A DNA stretch of 50,739 nucleotides from Aurantiacibacter poecillastricola (GCF_030730945.1 NZ_JAVAMS010000007.1:1-50739), one strand, 5' to 3'; counted from the stretch's first letter, positions 24,434 through 33,444 are shown. A program made the numbers and translations. Notes: generated by a model not told the origin, from the letters alone.

Positions 24434-24810
24434 TCGACAACGTGAACGCGATCGCCACGCCTCGCACACGCCTGAAGATGCGATGCCCCAACTGCGGTTC
24501 CGAAGCAATCTGCAAGGATGCCTGGGCCGCTTGGGACGAGAGCAACCAGCGCTGGGAGCTCGGTGGGGTCTACGACCATGAAACCTGCATCGAATGCGAG
24601 CACGAAGGCGACGACCATTTCGACCGAATCGATCTCGACACAGGCGCGATCGTCGGTTCCGAAATAGACGAAGGATTGCCCGGCAACTGCGTCTCGGACG
24701 AGGGCCATGACATGCAGCCGCACCCGGTCACCGGAGCGCCATACTGCAAGGCGTGCTGCCCGCCTGAAGAGCCATTCGCGAACCACGCAATCTCATCGAC
24801 CGGCGACTAG
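24430..24810 (+). CDS. Zinc-ribbon-like hypothetical protein, 126 aa
   Basis: Start taken at the GTG overlapping the previous stop (GTGA); an upstream in-frame GTG at 24421 and a downstream ATG at 24478 (before CPNCG) are alternatives. CPNCG near residue 19 and CIECEHEGDDHF near 58 give a four-Cys zinc site; further CKACC and H residues lie at the C-terminus. The protein is acidic. It probably binds a partner protein or nucleic acid, but nothing more specific is visible. Confidence 0.65.
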   Translation: MIDNVNAIATPRTRLKMRCPNCGSEAICKDAWAAWDESNQRWELGGVYDHETCIECEHEGDDHFDRIDLDTGAIVGSEIDEGLPGNCVSDEGHDMQPHPVTGAPYCKACCPPEEPFANHAISSTGD

Positions 24811-25154
24811 CCTCCCGCTGGATCGATGCATCGGAAAAGGGTGTCCGGCCATGAGCCGCGGCACCCTTTTCTCATGCCCGATACTCGAACCACTGGCGCA
24901 TCGCGGCAACGCCTCGAACGAGCAGTGCAGCAAGTGACTTCCGCCTCCCGCCGATGGCCCGTCCGCCACCATCGCCATGAGCACTCCGGCCATACGCGGG
25001 TCAACCGAAAATGGACCGACCGTGAAGCCGCTGCGCGGCTTCCGCACCACTCGATCAATTTTCGGTTCCCCTCCGCTTCGCTCCGGTGACCCGCGCACCG
25101 CCGGAGCGCTGATTCATGGCATGGCGGACGAGCCGCCAACGACAGGAGGCTACC
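24811..25154. other. 344-nt spacer, terminator then hairpin-rich DNA
   Basis: After the terminator at 24835 there is a GC-rich stretch with small palindromes such as GAAGCCGC-tg-CGCGGCTTC near 25027 and an AGGAGG at 25144 serving the next gene. No gene seen. Confidence 0.55.
24835..24873 (+). terminator. Terminator hairpin, possibly bidirectional
   Basis: AAAAGGGTG pairs perfectly with CACCCTTTT around an 18-nt loop; the A and T arms allow termination from either side. Confidence 0.75.
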
Positions 25155-25403
25155 ATGTGCTACACCACCGAAACATTCGAGGCTGACACCGCCACGATCC
25201 GCCAGATCGACACCGACACGATCGCGCTCGACGAGAAGACACTGGAAGCGGAACGGCGCTCCTACCACTCCTTCTTCGACGTCCATGTGGTCCGCACCGA
25301 AGACGGCTACATCCTCATCGAGGAAGGCGATTACGGCGAGCTTCCGATGCACCTCATCGACGACATCGTCTACACCGCCACCGGCAAAATGGACGACGAA
25401 TAA
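25155..25403 (+). CDS. Small hypothetical protein, 82 aa
   Basis: AGGAGG lies 5 nt before the ATG. Sequence MCYTTETFEADTATIRQIDT and a later DGYILIEEGDYGEL strand region; acidic and probably a compact alpha/beta domain. Family unknown. Converges with the coiled-coil gene at 25436 across a hairpin. Confidence 0.6.
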   Translation: MCYTTETFEADTATIRQIDTDTIALDEKTLEAERRSYHSFFDVHVVRTEDGYILIEEGDYGELPMHLIDDIVYTATGKMDDE

Positions 25404-25413
25404 TGACCCAAGC

Positions 25414-25435
25414 GGGCGGCGCTAAGGCGCCGCCC
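25414..25435. terminator. Hairpin between convergent genes
   Basis: GGGCGGCGC-taag-GCGCCGCCC, a perfect 9-bp stem, ends one base before the stop of the minus-strand gene. No T run, so its terminator role is tentative. Confidence 0.5.
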
Positions 25436-25687
25436 TCAGGACGCCTGCTTCTGGCCCACAGGCTCCATCTTTTCGAGCGCCTCGATCGCGCTCTCCGGCT
25501 TGACGCTGACGGCCAGTTCCAACAGTCTCACCGCTCGCGCATGACCGACTTTGCGCACGAGCCTAGCCAGCTCCTTTTCGGCCTCTTCCTTTTCCATCTG
25601 CGCAAGCTTCCTCCGGCGCTCCGCAACGTCCTGTTCCGCAGCTTCGAGAGCCGCTCTTTCGCGCTCCACTTTCGATACCATTTCCAT
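25436..25687 (-). CDS. Small coiled-coil protein, 83 aa (TraC-like position)
   Basis: Minus strand. AAAGGA lies upstream; the second ATG at 25681 is better spaced than the first at 25687. Nearly all helix with heptads (KVERERAALEAAEQDVAERR and on), charged and soluble. Small coiled-coil proteins divergent from a relaxase operon across oriT (TraC-like, MobC-like) are typical of alphaproteobacterial transfer regions, and this gene is placed exactly so relative to the TraD/TraA operon. The function is inferred from position and composition only. Confidence 0.6.
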   Translation of the reverse strand: MEMVSKVERERAALEAAEQDVAERRRKLAQMEKEEAEKELARLVRKVGHARAVRLLELAVSVKPESAIEALEKMEPVGQKQAS

Positions 25688-25828
25688 GTCCTTTCACGAC
25701 GGATTTCATGCTTCGCTTGATGCAGCAACCGCCATGAATTTTCGAGCCGTTTTTTTGCTCGATGCTTTTGCGTTTTGCCGTGATGGAAGGAGGTCTGTTA
25801 TTTGGGCCATCCTTCGCGGCCTCGGCCG

Positions 25829-25947
25829 CTACGGACCGCGCTCTATTGCGCTAGGTTCCTCGCTGCCCTGGCTTCGCTAGGGCAGCTTCGTCACCAAGCT
25901 CCACCGAGCCTGGCTATGCCAGTCTCGGCCCTTCGGGTGACGATCGA
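25829..25947 (+). repeat. Non-coding repeat of about 140 nt, copy C (shorter, diverged)
   Basis: Shares GCTCTATTGCGCTA, CCCTGGCTTCGCTAGGG, CCAAGCTCCACCGAGCC and GGGTGACGATCG with copies A and B in the same order, with small deletions between blocks. Confidence 0.75.
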
Positions 25948-26139
25948 CGTGGACCTGAAGGTCCACTCTTGTCCACCCAGGAAGAAGCATTGCCACCGCA
26001 GCGTTATACACGCTCGGGGCTCTTGGCGGCACGATGGCCGGCACTCCCATCTGGATAACCAGCTCCTCTCACGACTCCTCGAGACAAGCGACCGACAAGA
26101 AGAACCGCCAAGTCCCTATTTTAGCACACCCTACACGGC

Positions 26140-26345
26140 TGCGCCGTAGGTCTTTTCGGATCGAAAGACGTGATATTGCAACGACTTAAAGCGATTTCGC
26201 AGCGCCGAAATATATTTCGGCTTTTCGCCCGAAAGCCGGAAGGTTCCGGTTATGCTGCTTTTTCAATTGCTTGGAACCGCAATATATTTCGAGCGCGTCA
26301 GCGCTTTCCTTTCCGTTTCGGACGGCATATAAGGGGCTTGCGATA
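26140..26345. other. Candidate origin of transfer / relaxosome binding region
   Basis: Directly upstream of the transfer operon and clearly richer in A+T than its surroundings. Contains the perfect palindrome CCGAAATATATTTCGG (26205-26220), a second TATATTTCG half-site at 26283-26291, and CCGGAA-gg-TTCCGG (26237-26250). Divergent genes flank it: a coiled-coil accessory gene and a ribbon-helix-helix-like gene leading to TraD and the relaxase. This arrangement is typical of oriT; the nic site cannot be identified by eye. Confidence 0.45.
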
Positions 26346-26377
26346 GAGAAACCATGCACAACTCGGAAAGAGTTTGC

Positions 26378-26668
26378 ATGGCCAGTACATACAAAGGCAT
26401 CGGCGTAGGGTTCTCCTCCGATGCAATCGAAGCCCTAGATGCCTACGCCGCAGCGCAAGGCATCACGCGTGCCGAAGCTATCCGCACCTCCGTCAATATC
26501 GGCCTGCCGATGCTCAAGCTGGGCATCGCCCTTAACGGGCAACGCGCACTTACGATCCTTGAGCATACCCAGCTCGCGCTCTCCCTCCTGGTCGAACGCC
26601 AGTACCCGGAAGACAGCGAAGAACTCGTTAGAGCGGCTATGCGCAACGTGCGAGAGCACCATGCGTGA
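26378..26668 (+). CDS. Ribbon-helix-helix-like relaxosome accessory protein, 96 aa
   Basis: The ATG at 26378 is preferred (GGAAAG 7 nt upstream) over the in-frame ATG at 26354. After a short N-terminal strand (YKGIGVGFSSDAIEALDAYA) come helices with ITRAEAIRTSVNIGLPML, the pattern of CopG/RHH DNA-binding proteins, which bind oriT or repress transfer genes. The C-terminal half is helical. It overlaps the TraD start by 8 nt and is the first gene of the transfer operon. The palindromes just upstream are its likely binding sites. Confidence 0.6.
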   Translation: MASTYKGIGVGFSSDAIEALDAYAAAQGITRAEAIRTSVNIGLPMLKLGIALNGQRALTILEHTQLALSLLVERQYPEDSEELVRAAMRNVREHHA

Positions 26669-29057
26669 GGACATTCGCCTGAACCGCAAAGCAGTCACTT
26701 TGCAGCACGCTTCGGCGCGCGGAAAAGTGAAGCGAAACGCGAACAATTTTACCCGCGGCTCGCAGCTGTTTCATCACGAGGTCATGATGACCTGGGCGGG
26801 TATCCGATTGCCCGTTTTCATCTGGATCGGAACGACGATCCTGTTGCTGTTCGTGCTGGGGTATCTTACCTTCGAAAAGCATGAGGTTCACCTCGTTCTA
26901 ATGAAGATCCTTGCGGGCATTTGGAACTTCACAGGGCTGGATCCATCGAAGCCCATCAATCTGACCCTTCCGTCTGACCAGATCGTGCAGGGATCGATGG
27001 CGATAGTGCCGTACCATCCAGCGGTCGAAGCGGCATGGTCCACGGCCGTCCGCATCAGCGTTTCGTCAATGCTCGGCGCAGCATTCATTTGCGTTCCGCT
27101 GACCGTCTGGTTCGTCGACTTTTCGCAACGTCGCGGATCGGAAATCCTGAACGAGCGACACGAGCGCGGCGCGATCATGGTCGAACGTCCGGTCCTGCGC
27201 GAAAGTATCCTTGCGCATAACCGTGACGAGCATCGCAAGGAATGCCTTTCCAGGAAGCCGCCTGTCGATCCGAAAGCGGTGCTTGAGGCACCGTTGAAGG
27301 ATCGTGTGCGTGAAGGCTTCCACGAGCCCTATATCCTCGCTGGACTGCCCTATCCGTGGCGCCTCGAACAGAGCCACGCGATGTTCATCGGTACGACCGG
27401 TGCGGGTAAGACGACCGAGCTGAAAAAACTGGTCACACAGGCGCGTGCTAGGGGCCATCGCTGCGTCATCTTCGACCTGACCGGGACATTCGTCGAAAGC
27501 TTCTACAACGAAGAGACGGATGTCATCCTGAATCCGATGGATAGGCGCTGCAAAGCGTGGTCCATTTTCGATGATTGCCACAACTACGCGGAGTTCATGA
27601 GCGCGGCGACCGCACTGGTTCCCAGTGGACAAAGCGTTGAGGACGATTTCTGGCAGAAATCCGCTAGAACCCTGATGGTAGAAATGTGCGTGAAGCTGGC
27701 CAAGATGGGCGTCAGATCGAATGGCGGACTAGCCTATTTCTTGATGATGTCGGATCTCAAGACGATCCACGCCCAGCTTGAAGGAACGGTTGCCGGTCCG
27801 ATGATGTCCCCATCGGCCGCCAAGATGGCGGAATCGATCCGCACGACGTTCATCGCGAACGCCAATGCCTTCCGCTTCCTGCCAGATCCCAAGCCGGGCG
27901 AAGAAGGCTTCTCGATCAAGAAATGGATGACCGAGGATGTGAAAGAAGGCTCGATCCTGTTCATCACCTCAACCCATCCCGATCTTGTCCTCAACAGGCC
28001 GCTGCTGACGCTCTGGATGGACCTTGCGGTCAATGGGCTGTTCGAGATGGGCAGGAGCCGCAATCTGCGCACCTGGTTCCTCATTGACGAAGTCCATGCC
28101 CTGCACCGCCTGCCCGCAATCGATCATGGTCTGCAAACCGCGCGCGCGTTCGGCGGCGCCTTCGTGCTCGGGATGCACTCCTTCGACAAACTAGAAGAGA
28201 CATACGGTGAGCATGGGGCCACCAATCTGGCCTCGCTAGCCGGTACAAAGCTGATCCTCAAAACAGCCGATCCCGAGACGTCGCGGCGCTGCTCTGAATT
28301 CATCGGGAGCCGAGAGGTTCGCCAGATGGATGAGGCTTACTCCTACGGCTACAATAACAGCCGCGACGCCTCGACGATCACTCCACGCACCGATGTGAAA
28401 GAACTCGTCATGCCGGACGATATCGGCAACCTGCGCAGCCTTACCGGCTTCATAAAATTCCCGGACGGCTTCCCCGCCTCGCGGGTGAAGCTGAGCTGGA
28501 AGGACTATCCCGTCCGCGCAGAGGGATTCCACCGCGTCACCGACATGCGTGCCGGCGAGTACGTACCGAGCGAAGATGTAGCCGCGGAAATGGGGGTTGA
28601 TGGACGCGAAGGGGAGGGGCCGGACAACGTGCCGAAGGACAGGCGCGATGGGGTTGATGTAGTCCTCAGTCAGGCGGAGCTCGAAGCCGAAAAGCTGCGC
28701 GAAGAGGTAGAAGGCTCGCTAGATCGAGAGGTTGACGAGCGAGAGAGGGAGATCAGTCCGGAATTGAAGCTTGGCGACGCGATCGAGGAGACCGCCGATC
28801 AGCGGGATCAGGACGACGTGCGCTCGTACATGAACGCAAAGAAGAAGGACGATCGCGAACGCCAGCGCATTGCGATGCGGGACGTTCAGGAGCGCGGTGC
28901 GGCGGCCAAGAACACGCTGGCACAGACGCGCACCATACGAGGGAAGGATGACGGCCAGGAAAGCATTCTGGCACGCGAGAACCGCCAGGGGTTCGGGCGC
29001 GAGCAGGAACATCGCAAGGAAGTCGCGATCGAGGAAGATCAGGAGCTGGGCCGGTGA
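26661..29057 (+). CDS. traD: TraD-type conjugative coupling protein (VirD4 family), 798 aa
   Basis: The N-terminus has two transmembrane segments, around residues 50-72 (VFIWIGTTILLLFVLGYLTF) and 133-153. Walker A is GTTGAGKTTELKKL near residue 245 and Walker B TWFLIDEVHALHRLP near 471, as in F-type TraD. Coupling proteins are hexameric inner-membrane ATPases that hand the relaxase-DNA complex to the type IV secretion channel. The last ~180 residues are a highly charged, low-complexity tail rich in Glu, Arg and Asp. The ATG lies inside the end of the RHH-like gene, and the stop overlaps the XRE gene's GTG (GTGA). The length is similar to F TraD, so it looks complete. Confidence 0.9.
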   Translation: MREDIRLNRKAVTLQHASARGKVKRNANNFTRGSQLFHHEVMMTWAGIRLPVFIWIGTTILLLFVLGYLTFEKHEVHLVLMKILAGIWNFTGLDPSKPINLTLPSDQIVQGSMAIVPYHPAVEAAWSTAVRISVSSMLGAAFICVPLTVWFVDFSQRRGSEILNERHERGAIMVERPVLRESILAHNRDEHRKECLSRKPPVDPKAVLEAPLKDRVREGFHEPYILAGLPYPWRLEQSHAMFIGTTGAGKTTELKKLVTQARARGHRCVIFDLTGTFVESFYNEETDVILNPMDRRCKAWSIFDDCHNYAEFMSAATALVPSGQSVEDDFWQKSARTLMVEMCVKLAKMGVRSNGGLAYFLMMSDLKTIHAQLEGTVAGPMMSPSAAKMAESIRTTFIANANAFRFLPDPKPGEEGFSIKKWMTEDVKEGSILFITSTHPDLVLNRPLLTLWMDLAVNGLFEMGRSRNLRTWFLIDEVHALHRLPAIDHGLQTARAFGGAFVLGMHSFDKLEETYGEHGATNLASLAGTKLILKTADPETSRRCSEFIGSREVRQMDEAYSYGYNNSRDASTITPRTDVKELVMPDDIGNLRSLTGFIKFPDGFPASRVKLSWKDYPVRAEGFHRVTDMRAGEYVPSEDVAAEMGVDGREGEGPDNVPKDRRDGVDVVLSQAELEAEKLREEVEGSLDREVDEREREISPELKLGDAIEETADQRDQDDVRSYMNAKKKDDRERQRIAMRDVQERGAAAKNTLAQTRTIRGKDDGQESILARENRQGFGREQEHRKEVAIEEDQELGR

Positions 29058-29335
29058 CCTGCCTCTCAACGATCAGCCATATCGATCCAAAGAGCAGAGT
29101 CGAAATCGGTCAACGGCTGAAGGCTGTCCGAACGAGCGTGGGCGAGGTCGGTGAGACCTTCGCCCAAGCGATCGGAACCTCTCAGGCGTCATTGTCGGGT
29201 TATGAGAATGGCAAGAACGCAATTCCGATCCGGATCGTCCTGTGCCTGTGCGAAACCTATCAAGTAGACGCACACTGGTTACTGCTCGGCCGGGGGTGGA
29301 TGTTTCGTTTTGTGCGTCAGGCGGAGGCGGCCTGA
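29054..29335 (+). CDS. XRE-family HTH regulator, 93 aa
   Basis: Starts with GTG in the TraD stop codon and ends directly against the relaxase ATG. IGQRLKAVRTSVGEVGETFA and IGTSQASLSGYENGKNAIPI form a classic XRE helix-turn-helix, followed by the helix-rich LCETYQVDAHWLLLGRGWMF seen in Cro/C1-type repressors. Being sandwiched between traD and the relaxase without spacing, it probably regulates the transfer operon; its operator is not identified. Confidence 0.85.
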   Translation: MTCLSTISHIDPKSRVEIGQRLKAVRTSVGEVGETFAQAIGTSQASLSGYENGKNAIPIRIVLCLCETYQVDAHWLLLGRGWMFRFVRQAEAA

Positions 29336-32300
29336 ATGCTCTCGGTCGCATCCGTTTCGTCGGCAAGTGGCGCAGCGAACTACTTCGCCAAGGACGACTA
29401 CTATGTCGGCGACGGCCCTGCCGAGCTGAGCGAATGGGGAGGGAAGGGCGCCGAAGCGCTCGGTCTGAGCGGTCCGGTGTCGAAGGAGGACTTCGAGCGA
29501 GTCCTCGATGGGAAGCTGCCCGACGGGACCGTCGTCAACGGCGCGGAGAAGCGCAGGGCAGGTGTGGATCTCACCTTCTCCATGCCGAAATCGGCGAGCC
29601 TGATGGCGCAACTCGGCGGCGACAAGCGCGTCCTCACGGCGCAAGAGACGGCCGTGAAGGCCACGATGGCCTATCTCGAAAAGCATTTCGCCGAAGCGCG
29701 CGACTATTCACGCAATCCCAACGGCGAAGCAGTTCAGACCGGCAAGCTGCTTTACGCTCTCTTCCAGCACGACACGAGCCGCAAACTCGACCCCCAGAAC
29801 CATACACACGCCGTCATCGCGGCTATGACACAGGACAAGGCGGGCAACTGGAAGGCGCTCTGGAACGGTGAGGTCTGGAAGAACAACTCCGTCCTCGGAT
29901 CGATCTACAACGCGGCGCTGCGTTCCAATCTCGAAAGGATCGGCTACCGGACCGAGCTCACCGGCAAGCACGGCCAGTTCGAAATCCAGGGCGTGTCGCG
30001 CGAGGTCATCGAAGCATTCAGCCAGCGAAGCGCTGAGATCGACGCGAAAGCGAACCAGATTGGAATATCAACGGCGAAAGAGCGGGATAAGGTCGTCGTC
30101 AATACCCGCGATCCCAAGCTCAATCCCGACGACAAGCAGGCGCTTCGCCAGGAATGGGCCAAGCGCGCGGAAGGGCTAGGCTTCGATGCGAAGCGGCTTG
30201 TGGAACAGGCTCGTGCCCGCACAGATAATGGCCGTGAGGGGACTTTGGGCACGGTGGATCGTGTGCGCGGCGTTATCGCTGCGGTACAGGAAACCACGCA
30301 GCTTTACACGAGACCCGCCGACGAGCTGACCACGAACGGCCTGCACCGCATGGGCCTCACCCCGACCCAGCTGCGCACCGAGCTCGCGACGGCTTCGGCC
30401 GTCCGAGTGATCGGAGAGCGCGAAACTTCATGGACCCGCGGCGAACTGGTCAAGACGGCGCTCGATCTCGGCATCAAGGGCGTGACCGCCGAAGGCGTGG
30501 AAGCCCGCATGGAGGTGCTGATCGACAAGGGGCAGATGCTGCCCGGCAAGAGTACGCGGCTCGACGGTGCGGTGGAGAAGTTCACCACCCCCGAACATGC
30601 GGCAATAGAGCGGGCGACCCTCGCAAACGTGACGGCCGGCAGAGATGCGAGCGCAGGAATCATCGAGGCTGCCGCAGCGCCGGAACGTCTGCGCGCGGTA
30701 TCGGGCGAGCACGATCTCAACGCCGAGCAGATCGCTGCCGGAACGCTCGCATTGTCGAGCAACGACCGCACGGTCGTGATCCAGGGCGTCGCCGGCGCCG
30801 GCAAGACGACCCTCATCTCCGCGATCGCCAGCGTGGCACGCGAGGAGGGCAGGGACGTAATCGGCCTCGCCTTCGCGAACAAGATGGTGAACGACCTCCG
30901 GAACGAAACCGATATACGCTCCTCGAGCGGCGAGCCGGTCAAGGAGGGTATCGAGGCCAAAACCGTCTCTTCCTTCGTGAACCAGCATCTGCGCGCCGCG
31001 CTTCACGGGAGCGGACCCACTTTCGAAGCCTCGCGAGCCGCGCTCACGGGCAAGGTCCTCGTTCTCGACGAAGCTTCGCTGGTCGCCAACAAACCGATGA
31101 ACGATCTTCTCACGATCGCCAATCGGTTGGGCGTCGAGAAGCTGGTGATGATCGGCGACAGAGCGCAGCTGCAACCGATCGAGGCGGGCAAGAGCTTCTC
31201 GCTCATCCAGTCCGATGGCCCCGCACTGGCGAGGCTCGACACCAGCCTTCGCCAACGGACCGAACACATGAAGGACGCCGCGGGCCTGGCCCGAGCGGGC
31301 AAGTTCCGAGAGAGCTTCGCCTCGCTCGGCGACAAGGTGGTCGAAGCGGGAAAGGACCACTTGGCGGTAGCAGCCAAGACCTGGCTCGATCTCTCGCCCG
31401 AGGACCGGGAACGCACCGCCATCTACTCGTCCGGCAGAGACGCGCGCGCGACCCTCAACAAAATGGTTCAGGACGGACTGAGAGCCGAAGGCTCGATCAA
31501 GGGCGAGGGGATGGTGCTTGATACGCTCAGACCGGCCCACGCGACCCGTGAGGAGCTTCGCTACGCATCGACCTATACCAAGGGGCAGCTGCTCGAAGTC
31601 ATGCGCCAGAACGCGCCTGGCGGGCTTTCTCGCGGCCGATACGATGTCGAGGGTCTTGACGAGAAGGGCAGGGTGCTTCTGCGCGACGAGAACGGCAAGC
31701 TGAAGCGCTTCGATCCCGCGCGCATCGATCCTGCCGACAAGCGCGACGCCTTGCGTCTCTCGGAGAAGACCAAGGAAACCATCCACGAAGGCGACAAGGT
31801 CCGCTGGACCGAGAAGGACGACGCGCGCAAGCTGATGAAATCCGAGGAAGCAAAGATCCTCGGCATCAAGGACGGCGTCGTGACGGTCGAGAACCGGCAC
31901 GGCGAAACGGTCGAGCTCAAGCAAAACGACAAGATGCTGGAGCGCATGGGCCTCGCCTACGTGATCAACATGCATCAGGCGCAGGGTGATACGCGCGACA
32001 TGGCGATCGGCGAGATGCACTCGTCGGCGCGGCATCTCTCGAACCAACGCCTGGCGCTGGTCATGATGACCCGCGTGCGCGACGACATCACCATCATCAC
32101 CAACGACCGCGACCAGCTCCTCTCACAGATCGGACGCAATCCCGGCGACAAGACCAGCGCCCTCGAGACGCTGGGCGAAAAACAGGTCGAGAATGCGCGC
32201 AGCGACCGCGCCGCTCCCGACTTCAATCCGAGAATTCCGGAACACCTGAAGGTCGGCGAGGCAAGCGCGGACCGCCTGCCATCGGTCGACAAGGAAAGCC

Positions 32301-32356
32301 TGCGCGCGGTGCCGCAGATCGACCTTCCCGAACGCAACATCGAACGTGCCCGATAG
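29336..32356 (+). CDS. traA: MobF relaxase-helicase (TraA/TrwC type), 1006 aa
   Basis: The N-terminal relaxase domain has the tyrosine pair YYVGDG (Tyr22-Tyr23) and the metal-binding histidines in FQHDTSRKL and DPQNHTHAVIAAM around residues 145-160, close to their places in F TraI. A RecD-like SF1 helicase follows: Walker A GVAGAGKTTLIS near 485, Walker B VLDEASLVANKP near 577, and the late helicase motif YVINMHQAQGDT near 877. MobF relaxases nick oriT, stay covalently bound to the 5' end and unwind the strand during transfer. At 1006 residues it is near the TrwC length and looks complete. It follows the XRE gene with no spacer. Confidence 0.92.
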   Translation: MLSVASVSSASGAANYFAKDDYYVGDGPAELSEWGGKGAEALGLSGPVSKEDFERVLDGKLPDGTVVNGAEKRRAGVDLTFSMPKSASLMAQLGGDKRVLTAQETAVKATMAYLEKHFAEARDYSRNPNGEAVQTGKLLYALFQHDTSRKLDPQNHTHAVIAAMTQDKAGNWKALWNGEVWKNNSVLGSIYNAALRSNLERIGYRTELTGKHGQFEIQGVSREVIEAFSQRSAEIDAKANQIGISTAKERDKVVVNTRDPKLNPDDKQALRQEWAKRAEGLGFDAKRLVEQARARTDNGREGTLGTVDRVRGVIAAVQETTQLYTRPADELTTNGLHRMGLTPTQLRTELATASAVRVIGERETSWTRGELVKTALDLGIKGVTAEGVEARMEVLIDKGQMLPGKSTRLDGAVEKFTTPEHAAIERATLANVTAGRDASAGIIEAAAAPERLRAVSGEHDLNAEQIAAGTLALSSNDRTVVIQGVAGAGKTTLISAIASVAREEGRDVIGLAFANKMVNDLRNETDIRSSSGEPVKEGIEAKTVSSFVNQHLRAALHGSGPTFEASRAALTGKVLVLDEASLVANKPMNDLLTIANRLGVEKLVMIGDRAQLQPIEAGKSFSLIQSDGPALARLDTSLRQRTEHMKDAAGLARAGKFRESFASLGDKVVEAGKDHLAVAAKTWLDLSPEDRERTAIYSSGRDARATLNKMVQDGLRAEGSIKGEGMVLDTLRPAHATREELRYASTYTKGQLLEVMRQNAPGGLSRGRYDVEGLDEKGRVLLRDENGKLKRFDPARIDPADKRDALRLSEKTKETIHEGDKVRWTEKDDARKLMKSEEAKILGIKDGVVTVENRHGETVELKQNDKMLERMGLAYVINMHQAQGDTRDMAIGEMHSSARHLSNQRLALVMMTRVRDDITIITNDRDQLLSQIGRNPGDKTSALETLGEKQVENARSDRAAPDFNPRIPEHLKVGEASADRLPSVDKESLRAVPQIDLPERNIERAR

Positions 32357-32366
32357 GAGACTGGCA

Positions 32367-32762
32367 ATGGACAAGACGCAGCATGGCCTGATCGCCAACG
32401 ACCCGAAGAGCGACAGCCTGATGGCCGTCCTCGAGCAGCAGCCGACCCTTACCAACTTCGTGAAGCAGGCCGGGCTGCAGGAAGTCGCCGAAATGGTGGA
32501 GGGGGACAATTTCGTGGTGTGCGATCTAGACCTGCACGGTGTCCAGGGATGTGCCGAAATGCGCGAGATGATCGCGAACCAGCAGATGGTGGCCGAGTGC
32601 GTCGCCATCGGCCTCGCCATCCTCGTCGCGGTGATCGTCGGGTCGATCGCCGTCGCTTTCGTCAACCTCGCAACGAAGTTCGCCGCGCCGATCGGAAGGA
32701 ACCGCGTCTACGCGCTCTTTCCGCGGCGCCTGAACGAATTCTGGAAAGGCAGCACGACATGA
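32367..32762 (+). CDS. Membrane protein of the transfer operon, 131 aa
   Basis: AGGAGA lies 7 nt before the ATG, 10 nt after the relaxase stop. Residues about 77-100 (CVAIGLAILVAVIVGSIAVA and on) form one transmembrane segment; the N-terminal part is soluble and acidic, the C-terminal part basic. It overlaps the next gene by 4 nt. Unknown family; co-transcription with the relaxase suggests a transfer-related role. Confidence 0.65.
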   Translation: MDKTQHGLIANDPKSDSLMAVLEQQPTLTNFVKQAGLQEVAEMVEGDNFVVCDLDLHGVQGCAEMREMIANQQMVAECVAIGLAILVAVIVGSIAVAFVNLATKFAAPIGRNRVYALFPRRLNEFWKGSTT

Positions 32763-32902
32763 CCAACGTCCTAACCGGGCCGTGGGGCCTCTTCACGGTC
32801 TCGCCACGGGAGCTGATCGAAATCGGCGTGATGATCGGTGTCGCGGTCGCCCTGACGGTGATGATCTACTGGAACATTCCGCGCTGGTCGGGCGAGGACT
32901 GA
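32759..32902 (+). CDS. Single-span membrane miniprotein, 47 aa
   Basis: The ATG overlaps the previous stop (ATGA). One transmembrane helix (IEIGVMIGVAVALTVMIYW) with short polar ends. Its short length and coupling to both neighbours suggest a small subunit or stabiliser of a membrane complex. Confidence 0.6.
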   Translation: MTNVLTGPWGLFTVSPRELIEIGVMIGVAVALTVMIYWNIPRWSGED

Positions 32903-32904
32903 AC

Positions 32905-33432
32905 ATGGACGGCCAATCTCTCCTGATCCTCGTGATCGCGGGCGTGGTGATCGTGACCTTCGCGATCCTGAACGGCCTGCCGAAGCGCCAGCTTTCACGA
33001 CTTAAGGTTCGCCCAAAGCCGCTGATGACGCCCGCCGAGCGCAGGGTCTGCCTGATGATCGAACGGACGATGCCCGGCGCACGGGTGCATTCGCAGGTCT
33101 CGATGGGCGCCATCATGAACCCGGCCAAAGGGCTGTCCAAGTCGGAATGGTGGACCACCTTCAACAAATTCAGTTCCAAACGCGTCGACTTCGTGGTCGA
33201 GGATCCGCATTCCGGTCGGATCATCCTGCTCGTCGAGCTCGACGATCGCAGCCACGACCGTCGCAGCGACACCGATCGCGACGCCCTTACGCGTCACGCC
33301 GGATACACGACCGTGCGCCTCCCCGCAGGCGAACGCCCCACGCAAACGAGTGTCGAGAGGCACATCGAAGCCGCGCTCGGACCGGCTTTCCCGCATCCGG
33401 CGCAATCGCCCTGGCAAGCCACCCAGACCTGA
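32905..33432 (+). CDS. DUF2726-like membrane-anchored nuclease-fold protein, 175 aa
   Basis: An N-terminal transmembrane helix (LLILVIAGVVIVTFAIL) is followed by KPLMTPAERRVCLMIERTM, then KRVDFVVEDPHSG and ILLVELDDRSH with DALTRHAGYTTVRLP. The D...ExD-type spacing and the closing helix fit DUF2726, a PD-(D/E)XK-related family found with conjugation and topoisomerase genes. Whether it cuts DNA is not known. It begins 2 nt after the miniprotein stop. Confidence 0.8.
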   Translation: MDGQSLLILVIAGVVIVTFAILNGLPKRQLSRLKVRPKPLMTPAERRVCLMIERTMPGARVHSQVSMGAIMNPAKGLSKSEWWTTFNKFSSKRVDFVVEDPHSGRIILLVELDDRSHDRRSDTDRDALTRHAGYTTVRLPAGERPTQTSVERHIEAALGPAFPHPAQSPWQATQT

Positions 33433-33444
33433 AGGAGGACCACG

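Larger units (their letters stand above)
25688..26377. other. 690-nt spacer between divergent genes
   Basis: Gene-free. It holds repeat copy C (25829-25947) and an AT-richer segment with palindromes (26140-26345) proposed as oriT. It must also hold the promoters of both the coiled-coil gene and the transfer operon. Confidence 0.6.

Noticed and set aside
25829..26149. Protein-coding reading of repeat C
   Set aside because: The frames of copies A, B and C do not share a conserved start or product; the DNA blocks are what is conserved.
28611..28619. An eighth G-rich tract (GGGGAGGGG)
   Set aside because: It lies inside the TraD coding sequence, is shorter, and has no start codon nearby.
29242..29871. 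A 209-codon frame at the start of the relaxase gene
   Set aside because: Out of phase with a firmly identified MobF relaxase and Arg-rich.
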